A model generated the notes under the pieces. That model worked only from the letters and a program-made list of their open reading frames with translations. It was not told where the DNA came from and searched no databases. Shown in pieces: positions 7,078-15,387 of a stretch of DNA of 18,287 nucleotides; position 1 is the first letter of the stretch, and the number at the start of each line of letters is the position of its first letter. Location of the stretch: the NCBI GenBank assembly GCA_028822575.1, contig JAPKDN010000010.1, forward strand, positions 1 to 18,287, written 5' to 3'. Source of the stretch: Alphaproteobacteria bacterium. GTDB taxonomy: Bacteria > Pseudomonadota > Alphaproteobacteria > Thalassobaculales > Thalassobaculaceae. Made by a program: the position numbers and the translations under genes.

Positions 7078-8250
7078 CTATGCGAATGGATCGTACAACG
7101 CGGCGCCCTTTTTGATCAGCGCGCCGCCGAGCACCGAGCGGTGGATCTCGGACGTGCCGTCGAAAATCCGATAGACCCGGGCGTCCCGGTAGTAACGCTC
7201 GATCGGGTGCTCCTTCGAGAAACCAGCCCCGCCAAACACTTGCACGGCTCGGTCGACCACCCGGCCCAAGGTCTCGGCGGCATGGACCTTGATCATGGAG
7301 ATCAACTCGCGCCCATCGCCGGTGCGGTCAATCTCCGCCGCCGCTTGCCAAAGCAACAGGCGGGCGGCGTTGATTTCGATCGCACTGTCGGCGAGCATCT
7401 GTTGGACCAACTGGAAGTTCCCGATCGCCTGGCCGAATTGTTCGCGTGCGCGGGCATGCTCGACCATCAGGTCCAATACCTTGCCGGCCTTGCCGACCGC
7501 CCGGGCACCGACCTGACCAAGGCGCACCCGGCCCAAGGTTTCCAGCACCTGGCGCATGCCCTGACCTTCCTCGCCGAGCAGGTTTTCCGGGCCAAGGCGG
7601 ATATCGTCGAAGAACATCTCGATATGGCTAGTGCCGCGCAGTCCCATCATCGGTTGGTCGCGACCCACGGTGAAACCGGCGCTGTGCTTGTCGACTAAAA
7701 ATAATGAAATGCCACGGCTACCCGCGTCTGGATCGGTGACGGTGGAGACGATAAAGAAATCCGAAAATAGACCGTCACTGATGTAGTGCTTGTGCCCGTT
7801 TAGCCGCCAACCTTCGCCATCGCGGGTCGCCCTTGTCTTGATCCCGGCGGCGTCCGAGCCGGCACCGGGCTCGGTGATCGCGATCGAACAGGTCCGCTCG
7901 CCCCGCACCGTGGGCAATAGCCAACGCTCGGCCTGGGACGGCGTACAGCGAAGCAGGACCTCGTAAACGTTGCCGAACGCGCGCCGGATCAGGATATCGC
8001 TGGTGCGCCCGAACTGTTCCTCCAGGAGCATGGTATCGAAAGCGTTCAGACCACCGCCGCCGAATGCCTCCGGAATGTTTGTGGCATAGAGACCAAGTGC
8101 ATGGGATTTCTCGGAAATATCTTGCGCGTCCTCGGGCGCCAGCACGCCGTCTTGGTCGACCTGCTCCTCCAGTGGCGCCAGATGTTCGTCGATGAAGCGG
8201 CGAACCGTGGTGACGAGGAGGTGTTGCTCATCGCTAAGCTTGAACGTCAT
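7078..8250 (-). CDS. Acyl-CoA dehydrogenase family protein with Asp at the usual catalytic Glu position
   Basis: A full-length ACAD of 390 residues, or 393 if the GTG at 8259 is used. Order: N-terminal helical domain from LSDEQ, ITEPGAGSDAAG (125-136, substrate/FAD loop), NGHKHYISDG (151-160), HARAREQFG (265-273), VFGGAGFSKEHPIERYYRDARV (338-359), then RIFDGTSEIHR (361-371). In MCAD-type enzymes the catalytic base is the Glu of YEGT; here that site is Asp364, as in some ACAD subgroups. The alternative isovaleryl-type position near the REQFG helix is not Glu by my alignment. Expected reaction: FAD-dependent alpha,beta-oxidation of an acyl-CoA passing electrons to ETF. It lies about 30 bases downstream of the PanE-like reductase and is probably last in that operon. 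Confidence 0.88.
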   Translation of the reverse strand: MTFKLSDEQHLLVTTVRRFIDEHLAPLEEQVDQDGVLAPEDAQDISEKSHALGLYATNIPEAFGGGGLNAFDTMLLEEQFGRTSDILIRRAFGNVYEVLLRCTPSQAERWLLPTVRGERTCSIAITEPGAGSDAAGIKTRATRDGEGWRLNGHKHYISDGLFSDFFIVSTVTDPDAGSRGISLFLVDKHSAGFTVGRDQPMMGLRGTSHIEMFFDDIRLGPENLLGEEGQGMRQVLETLGRVRLGQVGARAVGKAGKVLDLMVEHARAREQFGQAIGNFQLVQQMLADSAIEINAARLLLWQAAAEIDRTGDGRELISMIKVHAAETLGRVVDRAVQVFGGAGFSKEHPIERYYRDARVYRIFDGTSEIHRSVLGGALIKKGAALYDPFA

Positions 8251-8279
8251 TCCCGTCACTCGGTACTTTGGCCCGGCGT

Positions 8280-9332
8280 TCAGATATTCCGAACCAGATC
8301 CAGGCTCTGCTCCGACGCGCCGGTCTCGACCTTGCGGACCGCCTCGACAAGCGCGGAATTAGCCGGAGCCTCGATGCCGATCTCGGCGCCCTTGGCGGCG
8401 ACGAAGCCGTTGATGGCGAGGATCTCGGTGCGGCGCTTCTTGGCGATGTCCTGGGCCATCGACGGGCGCGAATCGTCGCTGCGGCCAACCGATCCGGCCT
8501 GCATGTCGGCTTCCATCTTGGCGATCATGGCGGCATCGCCATTAAGACCGGCGACCCAATCCTCGGGCGCAAATTTGTTGATGGTCTCCAATTCGTAACC
8601 CAAGGCCTGGCCGATCTTCACCGACTCGCCGGCGAGCCGGACCGAGAGGCGGCGGGTGATTGGCTCATTATCGCAGGCATTAGCGCCGAAACCGGTGGCG
8701 GCGCAGACACCGTTTCGCATGGCATTGGCGGTCAGCTTGGACCAACGCTCGCCCCAAAGATTGGTGGTGGCTCTGGCACTGTCGACGCTCGAGAGCAAAC
8801 GCACGATCTCCTGAATCCGAGGCGAGATCCGGCCATGGACCTCGCCGGCGCGGAACACCGTGTGCTTGTTTCCGCCCAGTGGCACGCCGCGGCGCACTTC
8901 CGCCGGCCCGATCAGTTCGACCGCGATCTTCGCGGCGATACAGCCGGTGGTGCGGCCCCAGCCGACGATGTCGGCGATGGTTTCCTCGTTGATACAATTC
9001 TGGAGCGAGACACAAAACCCTGTCGGCGAGAGATAGTCCTTGATCAGGGTTGTCGCCCAGGCCGTGTCATAGGATTTCATGCAGATGAAGGCGATATCGA
9101 TCGGCTTTTCGCGGGAAAGCGACTGTACCTCGGTCAGGCTGATGGCCCGAGCCCTGGCGGTGAAACATTCCGGCTCGGTCAGGCCGGATAGGGTGATACC
9201 TTTCTCGTTGATCGCCTTTACGTGCTCCGGCCAGGGGTCGATGAAGGTGACGTCCTCGCCGTCACGGGCTATATAGCCACCGACATAAGCGCCAACGGCA
9301 CCGGCGCCAACGATCGCGATACGATTTCCCAT
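8280..9332 (-). CDS. 2-dehydropantoate 2-reductase (PanE/ApbA) family ketoacid reductase
   Basis: A 350-residue PanE/ApbA-type dehydrogenase, longer than E. coli PanE (about 303). The Rossmann motif is VGAGAVGAYVGG (8-19). MKSYDT (85-90) and LQNCINEE (110-117) are the usual NAD(P) and hinge motifs. KLTANAMRNGVC (199-210) holds the catalytic Lys199 and a conserved Asn. A late RPSMAQDIAKKRRTEI block is the family helix that normally reads SM.QD...RTEID. The residue after the second strand is Asp32 (TFIDPWPEH), which usually favours NADH over NADPH. No pantothenate gene is near, and the gene lies between a TauD oxygenase and an ACAD, so a 2-keto acid reductase role in catabolism fits better than pantoate synthesis. 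The start has GGGGGAC 7 bases upstream. Confidence 0.84.
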   Translation of the reverse strand: MGNRIAIVGAGAVGAYVGGYIARDGEDVTFIDPWPEHVKAINEKGITLSGLTEPECFTARARAISLTEVQSLSREKPIDIAFICMKSYDTAWATTLIKDYLSPTGFCVSLQNCINEETIADIVGWGRTTGCIAAKIAVELIGPAEVRRGVPLGGNKHTVFRAGEVHGRISPRIQEIVRLLSSVDSARATTNLWGERWSKLTANAMRNGVCAATGFGANACDNEPITRRLSVRLAGESVKIGQALGYELETINKFAPEDWVAGLNGDAAMIAKMEADMQAGSVGRSDDSRPSMAQDIAKKRRTEILAINGFVAAKGAEIGIEAPANSALVEAVRKVETGASEQSLDLVRNI

Positions 9333-9389
9333 GGTCTTGTCCCCCGCGTGCGGAATTTGGTGTTCGATTGGTATTTGAAATGAAGTTGC

Positions 9390-10238
9390 TCAGCTCGGAT
9401 GGTCGCCGCCGCCGACGGTGAGGCGATGCATCACCCGGCGCTCGCCGTGATAGTCGTTCAGTGCCCGATGCTGGGTACAGCGATTGTCCCATAACACCAG
9501 GGTTCCCTTGCGATAACGCACCCGACACGTGAAGTCCGGCTGTGCCGCGTGCTCGCGCAGGTAATCCAGCATCGGCTTGCTCTCGTCTTCGGTCATATCC
9601 TCGAACCGGATAAGGTGCCCGGCGCTGATATAGAGGGCCTTGCGCTGGGTTTCCGGATGAGTGCGAACGATTGGGTGCAGCGCCGACTGCTCGGCTCGGT
9701 CAAGATTGTCGACATTGAAGCGGGTCATGTTCATGACCGCCGCCCGACCACCGGAACCCTTCAATGCCGCGGAATACTCCGCCTGCATGCCATCCAGCAG
9801 ATTTTTCATCCCGTCCGAAAGGCCGTCATAGGCATTGTAGAGGTTTGTCAGCATTGTATCGCCGCCCTTGGATGGCGTTTCCAACGCGTAAAGCATGGTC
9901 CCAACCGGCGGACGCTCCGAGAATGACATGTCCGAATGCCATTTGCCGCCAAAATTCTTTTTTTCGTCCGGTTCCTTTCGGATCTCGAAGATCTCGGGAT
10001 GATCATCCAGGCCTTTGACGAAAGGATAGGCCTCTAGCGGCCCGAAGCGGTGAGCGAAGGCCTTGCATTGCGCCGGCGTCAGGTTTTGATCATGAAAAAT
10101 GATAACCAAATTATCCAGTAACGCCTGGTGGATTTCATCGAAGGTTTTGTTGTCCAACGGTTGCGAGAGGTCCACGCCTTCGATTTCCACGCCCATGGCG
10201 CCGGAAATCGGATTAAGAGATATTTTCTCGTAACTCAT
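9390..10238 (-). CDS. TauD/TfdA-family Fe(II)/2-oxoglutarate dioxygenase
   Basis: A 282-residue non-haem iron dioxygenase. The iron facial triad is His101-x-Asp103 (in KWHSDMSF) and His257 (in WDNRCTQHRAL). The 2-oxoglutarate-binding Arg is in GERRVMHRLTVGG (265-277), and the N-terminal IEGVDLSQPL is typical of the family. The family includes taurine, alkylsulfonate, 2,4-D and carnitine-related oxygenases; the substrate cannot be read from sequence. It would hydroxylate a substrate with release of CO2 and succinate. I chose ATG 10238 over GTG 10253 because the GTG lies inside the likely ribosome binding site. It is first in a run with the PanE-like reductase (57-base gap) and the ACAD. Confidence 0.88.
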   Translation of the reverse strand: MSYEKISLNPISGAMGVEIEGVDLSQPLDNKTFDEIHQALLDNLVIIFHDQNLTPAQCKAFAHRFGPLEAYPFVKGLDDHPEIFEIRKEPDEKKNFGGKWHSDMSFSERPPVGTMLYALETPSKGGDTMLTNLYNAYDGLSDGMKNLLDGMQAEYSAALKGSGGRAAVMNMTRFNVDNLDRAEQSALHPIVRTHPETQRKALYISAGHLIRFEDMTEDESKPMLDYLREHAAQPDFTCRVRYRKGTLVLWDNRCTQHRALNDYHGERRVMHRLTVGGGDHPS

Positions 10239-10247
10239 CACGCGCCG

Positions 10248-10255
10248 CCCCACCT
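10248..10255 (-). promoter_or_regulatory. Ribosome binding site of the TauD-like gene
   Basis: On the minus strand AGGTGGGG (10255 to 10248) ends 9 bases before the ATG at 10238. The GTG within it would otherwise be the longest-frame start, so this site argues for the shorter protein. Confidence 0.55.
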
Positions 10256-10299
10256 AGCCTTGAACCGCCGATACAGTCTGCCATCGCGCTGGGTTTTGC

Positions 10300-10327
10300 A
10301 ATCACGCGCCCGGTCACAGGTGTGATT
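10300..10327. promoter_or_regulatory. Nested inverted repeats upstream of the TauD-like operon (candidate operator)
   Basis: AATCAC (10300-10305) and GTGATT (10322-10327) are exact inverted arms with a 16-base spacer. A second repeat, TCACA (10314-10318) GG TGTGA (10321-10325), shares the right arm. The site lies about 60-90 bases upstream of the TauD-like start. Function is inferred from position and symmetry only. Confidence 0.3.
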
Positions 10328-10380
10328 TTGGTCTAGTCCGTGCCCGCGAATAAATCCTTCATGGGCCTATGAACTATACA

Positions 10381-11586
10381 TTACCGCCACGTCACCCGAC
10401 CAAGCCCAACATAGCGCCGCCAGCGCTCAAGCTCGGCGTCGACGCGCCTCCGCCGTGCCTGGCTCATCCGAATTTTGGGCTCAAGCCACAGGCCGATCAC
10501 GTCCAACGAGTCTGCCTGGCGATTGTTTTTAATCTCGATCCGACCGATCAATCGGTCCTGCTCCAGCATCGGGTAGACGTAATAGCCGTATTGACGCTTG
10601 GCCTCCGGAACATAGATCTCGATCCGGAAATCGAAACCAAACAGCCATTGCGCGCGCTTTCGGTCGCGGATGATCGGATCGAAAGGCGACAGAAACCGAA
10701 CCCTGGCCGGTGGAGGTGGAGCCTGTTCCAAAAGCTCAGTGATATCCGGGCGGGTATACATCTCTCTGGCCTCGCCGTTGGCGCCCTCGACCTCGATGGT
10801 CCGCAAGGCGGTTCGGCCCGGACCTTCGCACCAGGCCTTTGCCGCCGCCGGACGGATTGCCTCCCAATAATTCGCGATCTCGGAATGGGTCGCGAAACCT
10901 AAACGGTCGAGGGCTTGGGCGCAGGTCCAGTCGAGGAATTCCCGTTCGCTCGGCTCATGGGCGCGATGTTCGTCGGGTACCACCCGCTCGGTCAGGTCAT
11001 AGACCTTTTGGAATCCCTCGCGCCGGGTCACCGAGAGTTGGCCAGTGCGCCATAGAAAGACCATCGCCGCTTTTGATGGATGCCAACCCCACCAGGCAGA
11101 CGCGGCGGGATCCATGCCTTTCGGCGGCTCGGGGTTGTTGGCCTTCAACTCCCGCGCCATGACCGGGCCGTTCTCCGCGACATGGTCCAGCACTTGGGCG
11201 CAGACTTTTTCCGGATCGTCGCCGATCCGCTCGCGCCACCAGCGCTGCCCCATGATCCGCTTGCCGGTGTTCTCGAACCGGGGCTTCCAATACGGAAAAA
11301 ACCGCGCCGGAATAATTGACGCGTCATGGGTCCAGTTCTCGAACAGGGTCCGCTCGCGCTCGACATGATGGTCAAGCCAGGCGGGCTTGTAGGCCCCGGC
11401 GCGGGAAAACAGAATGTGATGATGCGCTCGCTCGACGGTGCGGATGCTGTCGATCTGCACGAAACCTATCCGCTCCACCAAAGCGGCGACGTCGCCGCGC
11501 CGCAACGGGGCTGCGCCGAGATTTGACAATCCATGCAGCCACAGGAACAGCCGGCGAGCGTCCGTACTGGAAACGCGATCTATCAT
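10381..11586 (-). CDS. YcaQ-type winged-helix DNA glycosylase (interstrand crosslink repair family)
   Basis: A 401-residue HTH_42/DUF1006 protein. E. coli YcaQ (AlkX) removes alkylated bases and unhooks interstrand DNA crosslinks; its catalytic motif is Q-hydrophobic-D. Here that motif is QID (44-46) in GFVQIDSIRTVERAHHHIL, the expected position near the N-terminus. Other family marks are TLFENWTHDASIIP (80-93), WWGWHPSKAAMVFLWRTGQL, and a C-terminal LSPFDPIIRDRKRA followed by FDFRIEIYVP and a YGYYVYP.L block. I chose ATG 11586 because it overlaps the upstream TGA as ATGA (11586-11583); the longer start at 11610 adds 8 unmatched residues. It appears translationally coupled to the TPR-GT41 gene. 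Confidence 0.86.
   Translation of the reverse strand: MIDRVSSTDARRLFLWLHGLSNLGAAPLRRGDVAALVERIGFVQIDSIRTVERAHHHILFSRAGAYKPAWLDHHVERERTLFENWTHDASIIPARFFPYWKPRFENTGKRIMGQRWWRERIGDDPEKVCAQVLDHVAENGPVMARELKANNPEPPKGMDPAASAWWGWHPSKAAMVFLWRTGQLSVTRREGFQKVYDLTERVVPDEHRAHEPSEREFLDWTCAQALDRLGFATHSEIANYWEAIRPAAAKAWCEGPGRTALRTIEVEGANGEAREMYTRPDITELLEQAPPPPARVRFLSPFDPIIRDRKRAQWLFGFDFRIEIYVPEAKRQYGYYVYPMLEQDRLIGRIEIKNNRQADSLDVIGLWLEPKIRMSQARRRRVDAELERWRRYVGLGRVTWR
11583..11586 (-). other. ATGA stop/start overlap coupling TPR-GT41 and YcaQ genes
   Basis: On the minus strand the TGA of the glycosyltransferase (11585-11583) overlaps the ATG of the DNA glycosylase (11586-11584) as ATGA. This arrangement commonly gives translational re-initiation and co-expression. 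Confidence 0.8.
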
Positions 11587-14132
11587 GATTCCGTGTCCTT
11601 CGGACCCCAATCCAGCCTCCCGCCACCCGAGTGCGCGGTGTCGAGGGCGGCTTTGAAAAAGCGTTCATGCTCGCGAACCACCGCCTCGCGCCGGAACAAT
11701 CGCGGGGCGTTGGCGCGCAACCTGGCGCGGATATCTTCCCTGAATGTGGCATCACGAGCCGACGCCACGGCGATATCGGCATAGCCCTCGCCGGTGGTGG
11801 CGACAAGCTCCATGGCCTCCAGGATACGCATCCAGCCGATGGTGATCCGGCCGCGGACATGCGGGCTGGCGAAGGTAATTGTCGGTAGTCCGAGGGCAAG
11901 GGACTGGATTGTCGTGTTGCCGCCGCTAAAATACGGCGTGTCAAGGATCACGTCCGAGAGCGTCAGGAGTGTGTAGAATTTCTCCCGCGACATCCGATCA
12001 AGCCATACCAATCGGTCCGCGAATGTACCCAGCGCGTGTTCCAGCCTTTCGGCCAATTGCCCGGTTCGATGCTCCGAGCGGTCTCGTAGAAGAATCACCA
12101 GCCCGTCCGGGTCACGCTCCAGTATTCCTCTCAGCATGGCGTCGAAATGGGGGTGGAATTTGAAAAGGGTCTGGGGGCAAAAATAAAGGCGCTTATCTCT
12201 CGGCAAGCCATAATCCGACCGTCGGCCAGCCTGGGCGTTTGGTTCTTGAAGATAATGAAAAGCGATGTCGGAGAGGCGGACGCAGGCCTCGGTATAGTGA
12301 TCGCGGAACACCGTCGGTTCCTGCCAGGCGCTGGATATGAAGTAATCGATATTGGGTATCCCCGTGGTGACCGGGTGGCCTTGGAGGACGCATTGGACCG
12401 GCGCCAGCCGGGCGAAACCGAGATAGTAAGACAGCGGTTCCATGCCGATATCGCAATAGACCAGGATATCGAGCGCCGCGTCGGCGATCATCCGGCGGGC
12501 CGGGTCCAGGTTGTTGGGCACTTTGACATACTGGTTGGCCGATCCGCTCGATCCGAAGACTGAGATTTCGGTTTCCTCTGCGGTGCTAAACACGACGACA
12601 TCGAAGGCCTCGGGATCAAGGTTTTGGATTAAGCCCTCGGCGATGTACCGGATGGAATGCTCGTGCAAGAAAATCGAGAAAAAACCGATCTTGATTTTTT
12701 GATCCCTGGCACGCTCTTGATTGCGGGGTGATTGCCAGGCGAGATCGGGGCAAAGCCTTAAATAGGTTTGAGCGATTATTGACTGGATTTCCCGATCATT
12801 TCGACCGTGATAGGCGAGATAGAAGCTCGATAGGCCGACTTCGACCATGGGGTCACCCAGGCGGCCGCCCGCTTCCCTCAACCTCCCAAGATCCTGCACA
12901 ATTCCATGACGTATAGCGTCGATTTCATCGCCTGAGGCGGGAAGCGTGTTGAAACTCATCGCCGCCTTGAAGGCGAGGCCGGTATTCGAGGGATCCAGCG
13001 CCAGGGCGATAGCATAGGCCGCGCGGGCGCCAACCATGTCGCCCAGATCCGCCAATTGCACGCCGATATTCCGGTGCGCCTCGATCAGCGTGGGGTCAGC
13101 CTTCACCGCTCGTGACAGAGCGGCCAGGGTTTGCTTCGATTGGCCCGAGGATTTGATCGCGCCACCCAGGTTGCTCCAGGCGGCGGCATATCCGGGTGCC
13201 AGGATCACGGCCTTGCGAAACGTCGCCGCCGCGCCCTCGCCGTCGCCCGTCGCCCAGGTGAGCATCCCGAGTGCATCGTGATGAGCGGCCTCTCTCGGCG
13301 CCAACTGGATCGCCCGGTGGGCATGATGCCCGGCGATCGCATGATCACCCAGGCGGTTAAGCAAACGTGCGAGATTTGCTTCGGCGTCGGCATAGGGGCC
13401 GCGTGCGATCACCGCGACGCGATACTGGCGAAGTGATGGCTCGGGATTGGGCTCACTGGCGAGTAAATTCCCTAGGTTGTTCGCCGCCACCGCCATGTCC
13501 GGTGCTGCTATCAGACAACGTCGATAGCAGGCGGTCGCGTGCCGGTCCTTGCCCTCGGCGGCTAGGAGATTACCGAGCTGGACCAGAAATATAGGGTTAA
13601 GCGGTCGGGTTCGAACCGCCACCGTCGCCATGGCTCGCGCAATGTTATCCGCGCCGGAAGCCATCGCGATGTCGATCGCCCGAGCGCAGACAGCGGTCTC
13701 ATCTTCGTCTCTGAGCAGTCCACTCGCGACCTCTTGGGCCAAATCGCTCCGGTCAAGCCGCAACGCGACCTGGAAGAACAACCCCCTTGCATCGGTCCCG
13801 GTCGCGCCGTCGGCGGCTTCCAAAGCGGCGGCGCGGCGAATCGGTTCGACCGCTTCGGCGGTCGCGCCTCGGCGCAGTATGAGTCGCGCGAGATTGAGCG
13901 CCGGCCCCAGCCCCTCCGGTGTATCGGCGGGTATATTCCCAAGCGCTTGATCCAGAACCTGTTCCGCCGCCGAACCTTGGCCCTGTTCGTCCAAGACAAT
14001 TGCCAGGAGGTTGGCGACGTCTGGGTGCCCGCCGGAATTTTCGAACGCCTGGCGATAAAGTGAAACCGCGTCGTCGAGCGCGCCGTCGCGTTGGAAAGCC
14101 AAAGCCTTATCGATGATGTCCTGGATGTTCAT
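11583..14132 (-). CDS. TPR and GT41 (OGT/SPINDLY-like) glycosyltransferase
   Basis: An 849-residue two-part protein. Residues about 1-385 are degenerate tetratricopeptide repeats, for example FLVQLGNLLAAEGKDRHATACYRRCLIAAP and AWSNLGGAIKSSGQSKQTLAALSRAVKADP, a substrate-docking superhelix. Residues about 478-830 resemble the GT41 catalytic region: FFSIFLHEHSIRY (484-496, His in the position of the OGT catalytic-loop His), LQGHPVTTGIPNIDYF (583-598), FCPQTLFKFHP (651-661, Lys658 like the UDP-binding Lys), YFSGGNTTIQSLALGLP (734-750) and HVRGRIT (758-764). It probably O-glycosylates Ser/Thr of protein targets; donor sugar and target are unknown. In related bacteria such genes sit near flagellin or surface-protein genes, but none is here. 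No clear ribosome binding site precedes the ATG; the nearest G-rich run is about 13-15 bases away. Confidence 0.83.
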   Translation of the reverse strand: MNIQDIIDKALAFQRDGALDDAVSLYRQAFENSGGHPDVANLLAIVLDEQGQGSAAEQVLDQALGNIPADTPEGLGPALNLARLILRRGATAEAVEPIRRAAALEAADGATGTDARGLFFQVALRLDRSDLAQEVASGLLRDEDETAVCARAIDIAMASGADNIARAMATVAVRTRPLNPIFLVQLGNLLAAEGKDRHATACYRRCLIAAPDMAVAANNLGNLLASEPNPEPSLRQYRVAVIARGPYADAEANLARLLNRLGDHAIAGHHAHRAIQLAPREAAHHDALGMLTWATGDGEGAAATFRKAVILAPGYAAAWSNLGGAIKSSGQSKQTLAALSRAVKADPTLIEAHRNIGVQLADLGDMVGARAAYAIALALDPSNTGLAFKAAMSFNTLPASGDEIDAIRHGIVQDLGRLREAGGRLGDPMVEVGLSSFYLAYHGRNDREIQSIIAQTYLRLCPDLAWQSPRNQERARDQKIKIGFFSIFLHEHSIRYIAEGLIQNLDPEAFDVVVFSTAEETEISVFGSSGSANQYVKVPNNLDPARRMIADAALDILVYCDIGMEPLSYYLGFARLAPVQCVLQGHPVTTGIPNIDYFISSAWQEPTVFRDHYTEACVRLSDIAFHYLQEPNAQAGRRSDYGLPRDKRLYFCPQTLFKFHPHFDAMLRGILERDPDGLVILLRDRSEHRTGQLAERLEHALGTFADRLVWLDRMSREKFYTLLTLSDVILDTPYFSGGNTTIQSLALGLPTITFASPHVRGRITIGWMRILEAMELVATTGEGYADIAVASARDATFREDIRARLRANAPRLFRREAVVREHERFFKAALDTAHSGGGRLDWGPKDTES

Positions 14133-14179
14133 GGCGCGAGTCTAACCTCACCCCCTCGGTCTATCCACCGCCGCGACGC

Positions 14180-15385
14180 CTATTTCGACGGTTTGGTGGC
14201 GGCACCCCGGGGCTGGATCAACAGGCAACACGACAGCAGACTTAGCAGGGCAAGACCGCCGATCAGCAATCCCATTGGTTGCGGCGTCCCGTCATGCAAC
14301 AGACCGAGCACGGCGCCCATCGCCGCACCCAGGGTCATGCGCGAGAACCCAAGCATCGACGCCGTGGTCGCGGCGAGCTTGGGGAAGGGCTCCATCGCCC
14401 CGGCCTGCGCGTTGGCGCCGACGAACCCAAGGCTTCCCACCACGAAGAAAAGCGGTATCACCACGCCCGGTAGCCCACCGATGCCAAGCGCGGCGGTGAC
14501 TGCTAGAACAACCCCGCCGCCCGCGCAGATCGCACAGCCGAGCCATAATAACCTGATCGCCCCAACCCGGGTAACGAGCCGCGCGTTGATTATGTTCGTC
14601 GCGATAATGCCCAGGACATTGAGGCCGAAAAGCAAGCCATAATGTTGCTCGGGGATTCCAAAAAACGTGATGTAGATGAACGGAGAGCCCGCGAAGTAGG
14701 TGAAGAGACAGGCGTATGAGGTGGCGCTAGACAAAAGACATCCAAGCGTCTGACGGTTGCTTAGAATGCTGGCATAACCCGTGACCAACGTCCCCGGCGC
14801 CAAGGGCGTGCGACGCTCTGTGGGCAGAGATTCGGGAACCCTTACGATTATCGCCAGCAAACAGGCTACCCCGAACAGGCAGAGGACCAGGAAAATTGCT
14901 CGCCACCCGAACCAGGCTAGCAAGTAACCGCCGATATTTGGCGCAAGCAATGGTGTGACCAGAAACGCCAAATTGATGAAGGATTGGACTCGCGCGCCTT
15001 CGTCCATGCTGTAAAGGTCTCGGACGATGGCGCGGGATATCACGCTGCCGGCCGCCGCCCCGAGGGCCTGAACAAAACGCCAGCCGATCAGCTCGTTTAT
15101 GTCCGAGGCGGTGAGGCACCCGAGACTGGCCAGGCAATACAGCACTGTGCCGCCAATCAGCACCCAGCGCCGGCCAAAGGCGTCCGAAACCGCGCCATGA
15201 AAAAGCTGTCCAACCCCCAACCCGATCAAGAACGCGCCCAACGTCAGCTGGGCCTGGCCCGACCCCGACGCAAGCTCAGCATCAATCCTGGGCAAACCAG
15301 GTAGATACATGTCGATCGCCGCCGCGCCCAACGCCGCCAAGGCGCCGAGGATGATGGTGAGGCTCTTAGTCGATTGTCCCAGCAT
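14180..15385 (-). CDS. Bcr/CflA-type MFS multidrug efflux transporter
   Basis: A 401-residue inner-membrane protein with about 12 hydrophobic segments. The Bcr/CflA signature DMYLPGLP (25-32) lies at the end of TM1. MFS motif A GAVSDAFGRR (64-73) is in the 2-3 loop. ALGAAAGSVISRAIVRDLY and TPLLAPNIGGYLLAWFGWRAIF match the TM4-TM6 region of the family. Proton-driven export of small amphipathic compounds (bicyclomycin- or chloramphenicol-like) is the family role; the actual substrate is unknown. Its ATG overlaps the TGA of trmO as TGATG (15387-15383), so it is probably translated by re-initiation after TrmO. Confidence 0.88.
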   Translation of the reverse strand: MLGQSTKSLTIILGALAALGAAAIDMYLPGLPRIDAELASGSGQAQLTLGAFLIGLGVGQLFHGAVSDAFGRRWVLIGGTVLYCLASLGCLTASDINELIGWRFVQALGAAAGSVISRAIVRDLYSMDEGARVQSFINLAFLVTPLLAPNIGGYLLAWFGWRAIFLVLCLFGVACLLAIIVRVPESLPTERRTPLAPGTLVTGYASILSNRQTLGCLLSSATSYACLFTYFAGSPFIYITFFGIPEQHYGLLFGLNVLGIIATNIINARLVTRVGAIRLLWLGCAICAGGGVVLAVTAALGIGGLPGVVIPLFFVVGSLGFVGANAQAGAMEPFPKLAATTASMLGFSRMTLGAAMGAVLGLLHDGTPQPMGLLIGGLALLSLLSCCLLIQPRGAATKPSK

Positions 15386-15387
15386 CA
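15383..15387 (-). other. TGATG overlap coupling trmO and the MFS transporter
   Basis: On the minus strand the stop of trmO (TGA, 15387-15385) and the start of the transporter (ATG, 15385-15383) share one base. This indicates co-translation of two functionally unrelated products. Confidence 0.8.
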
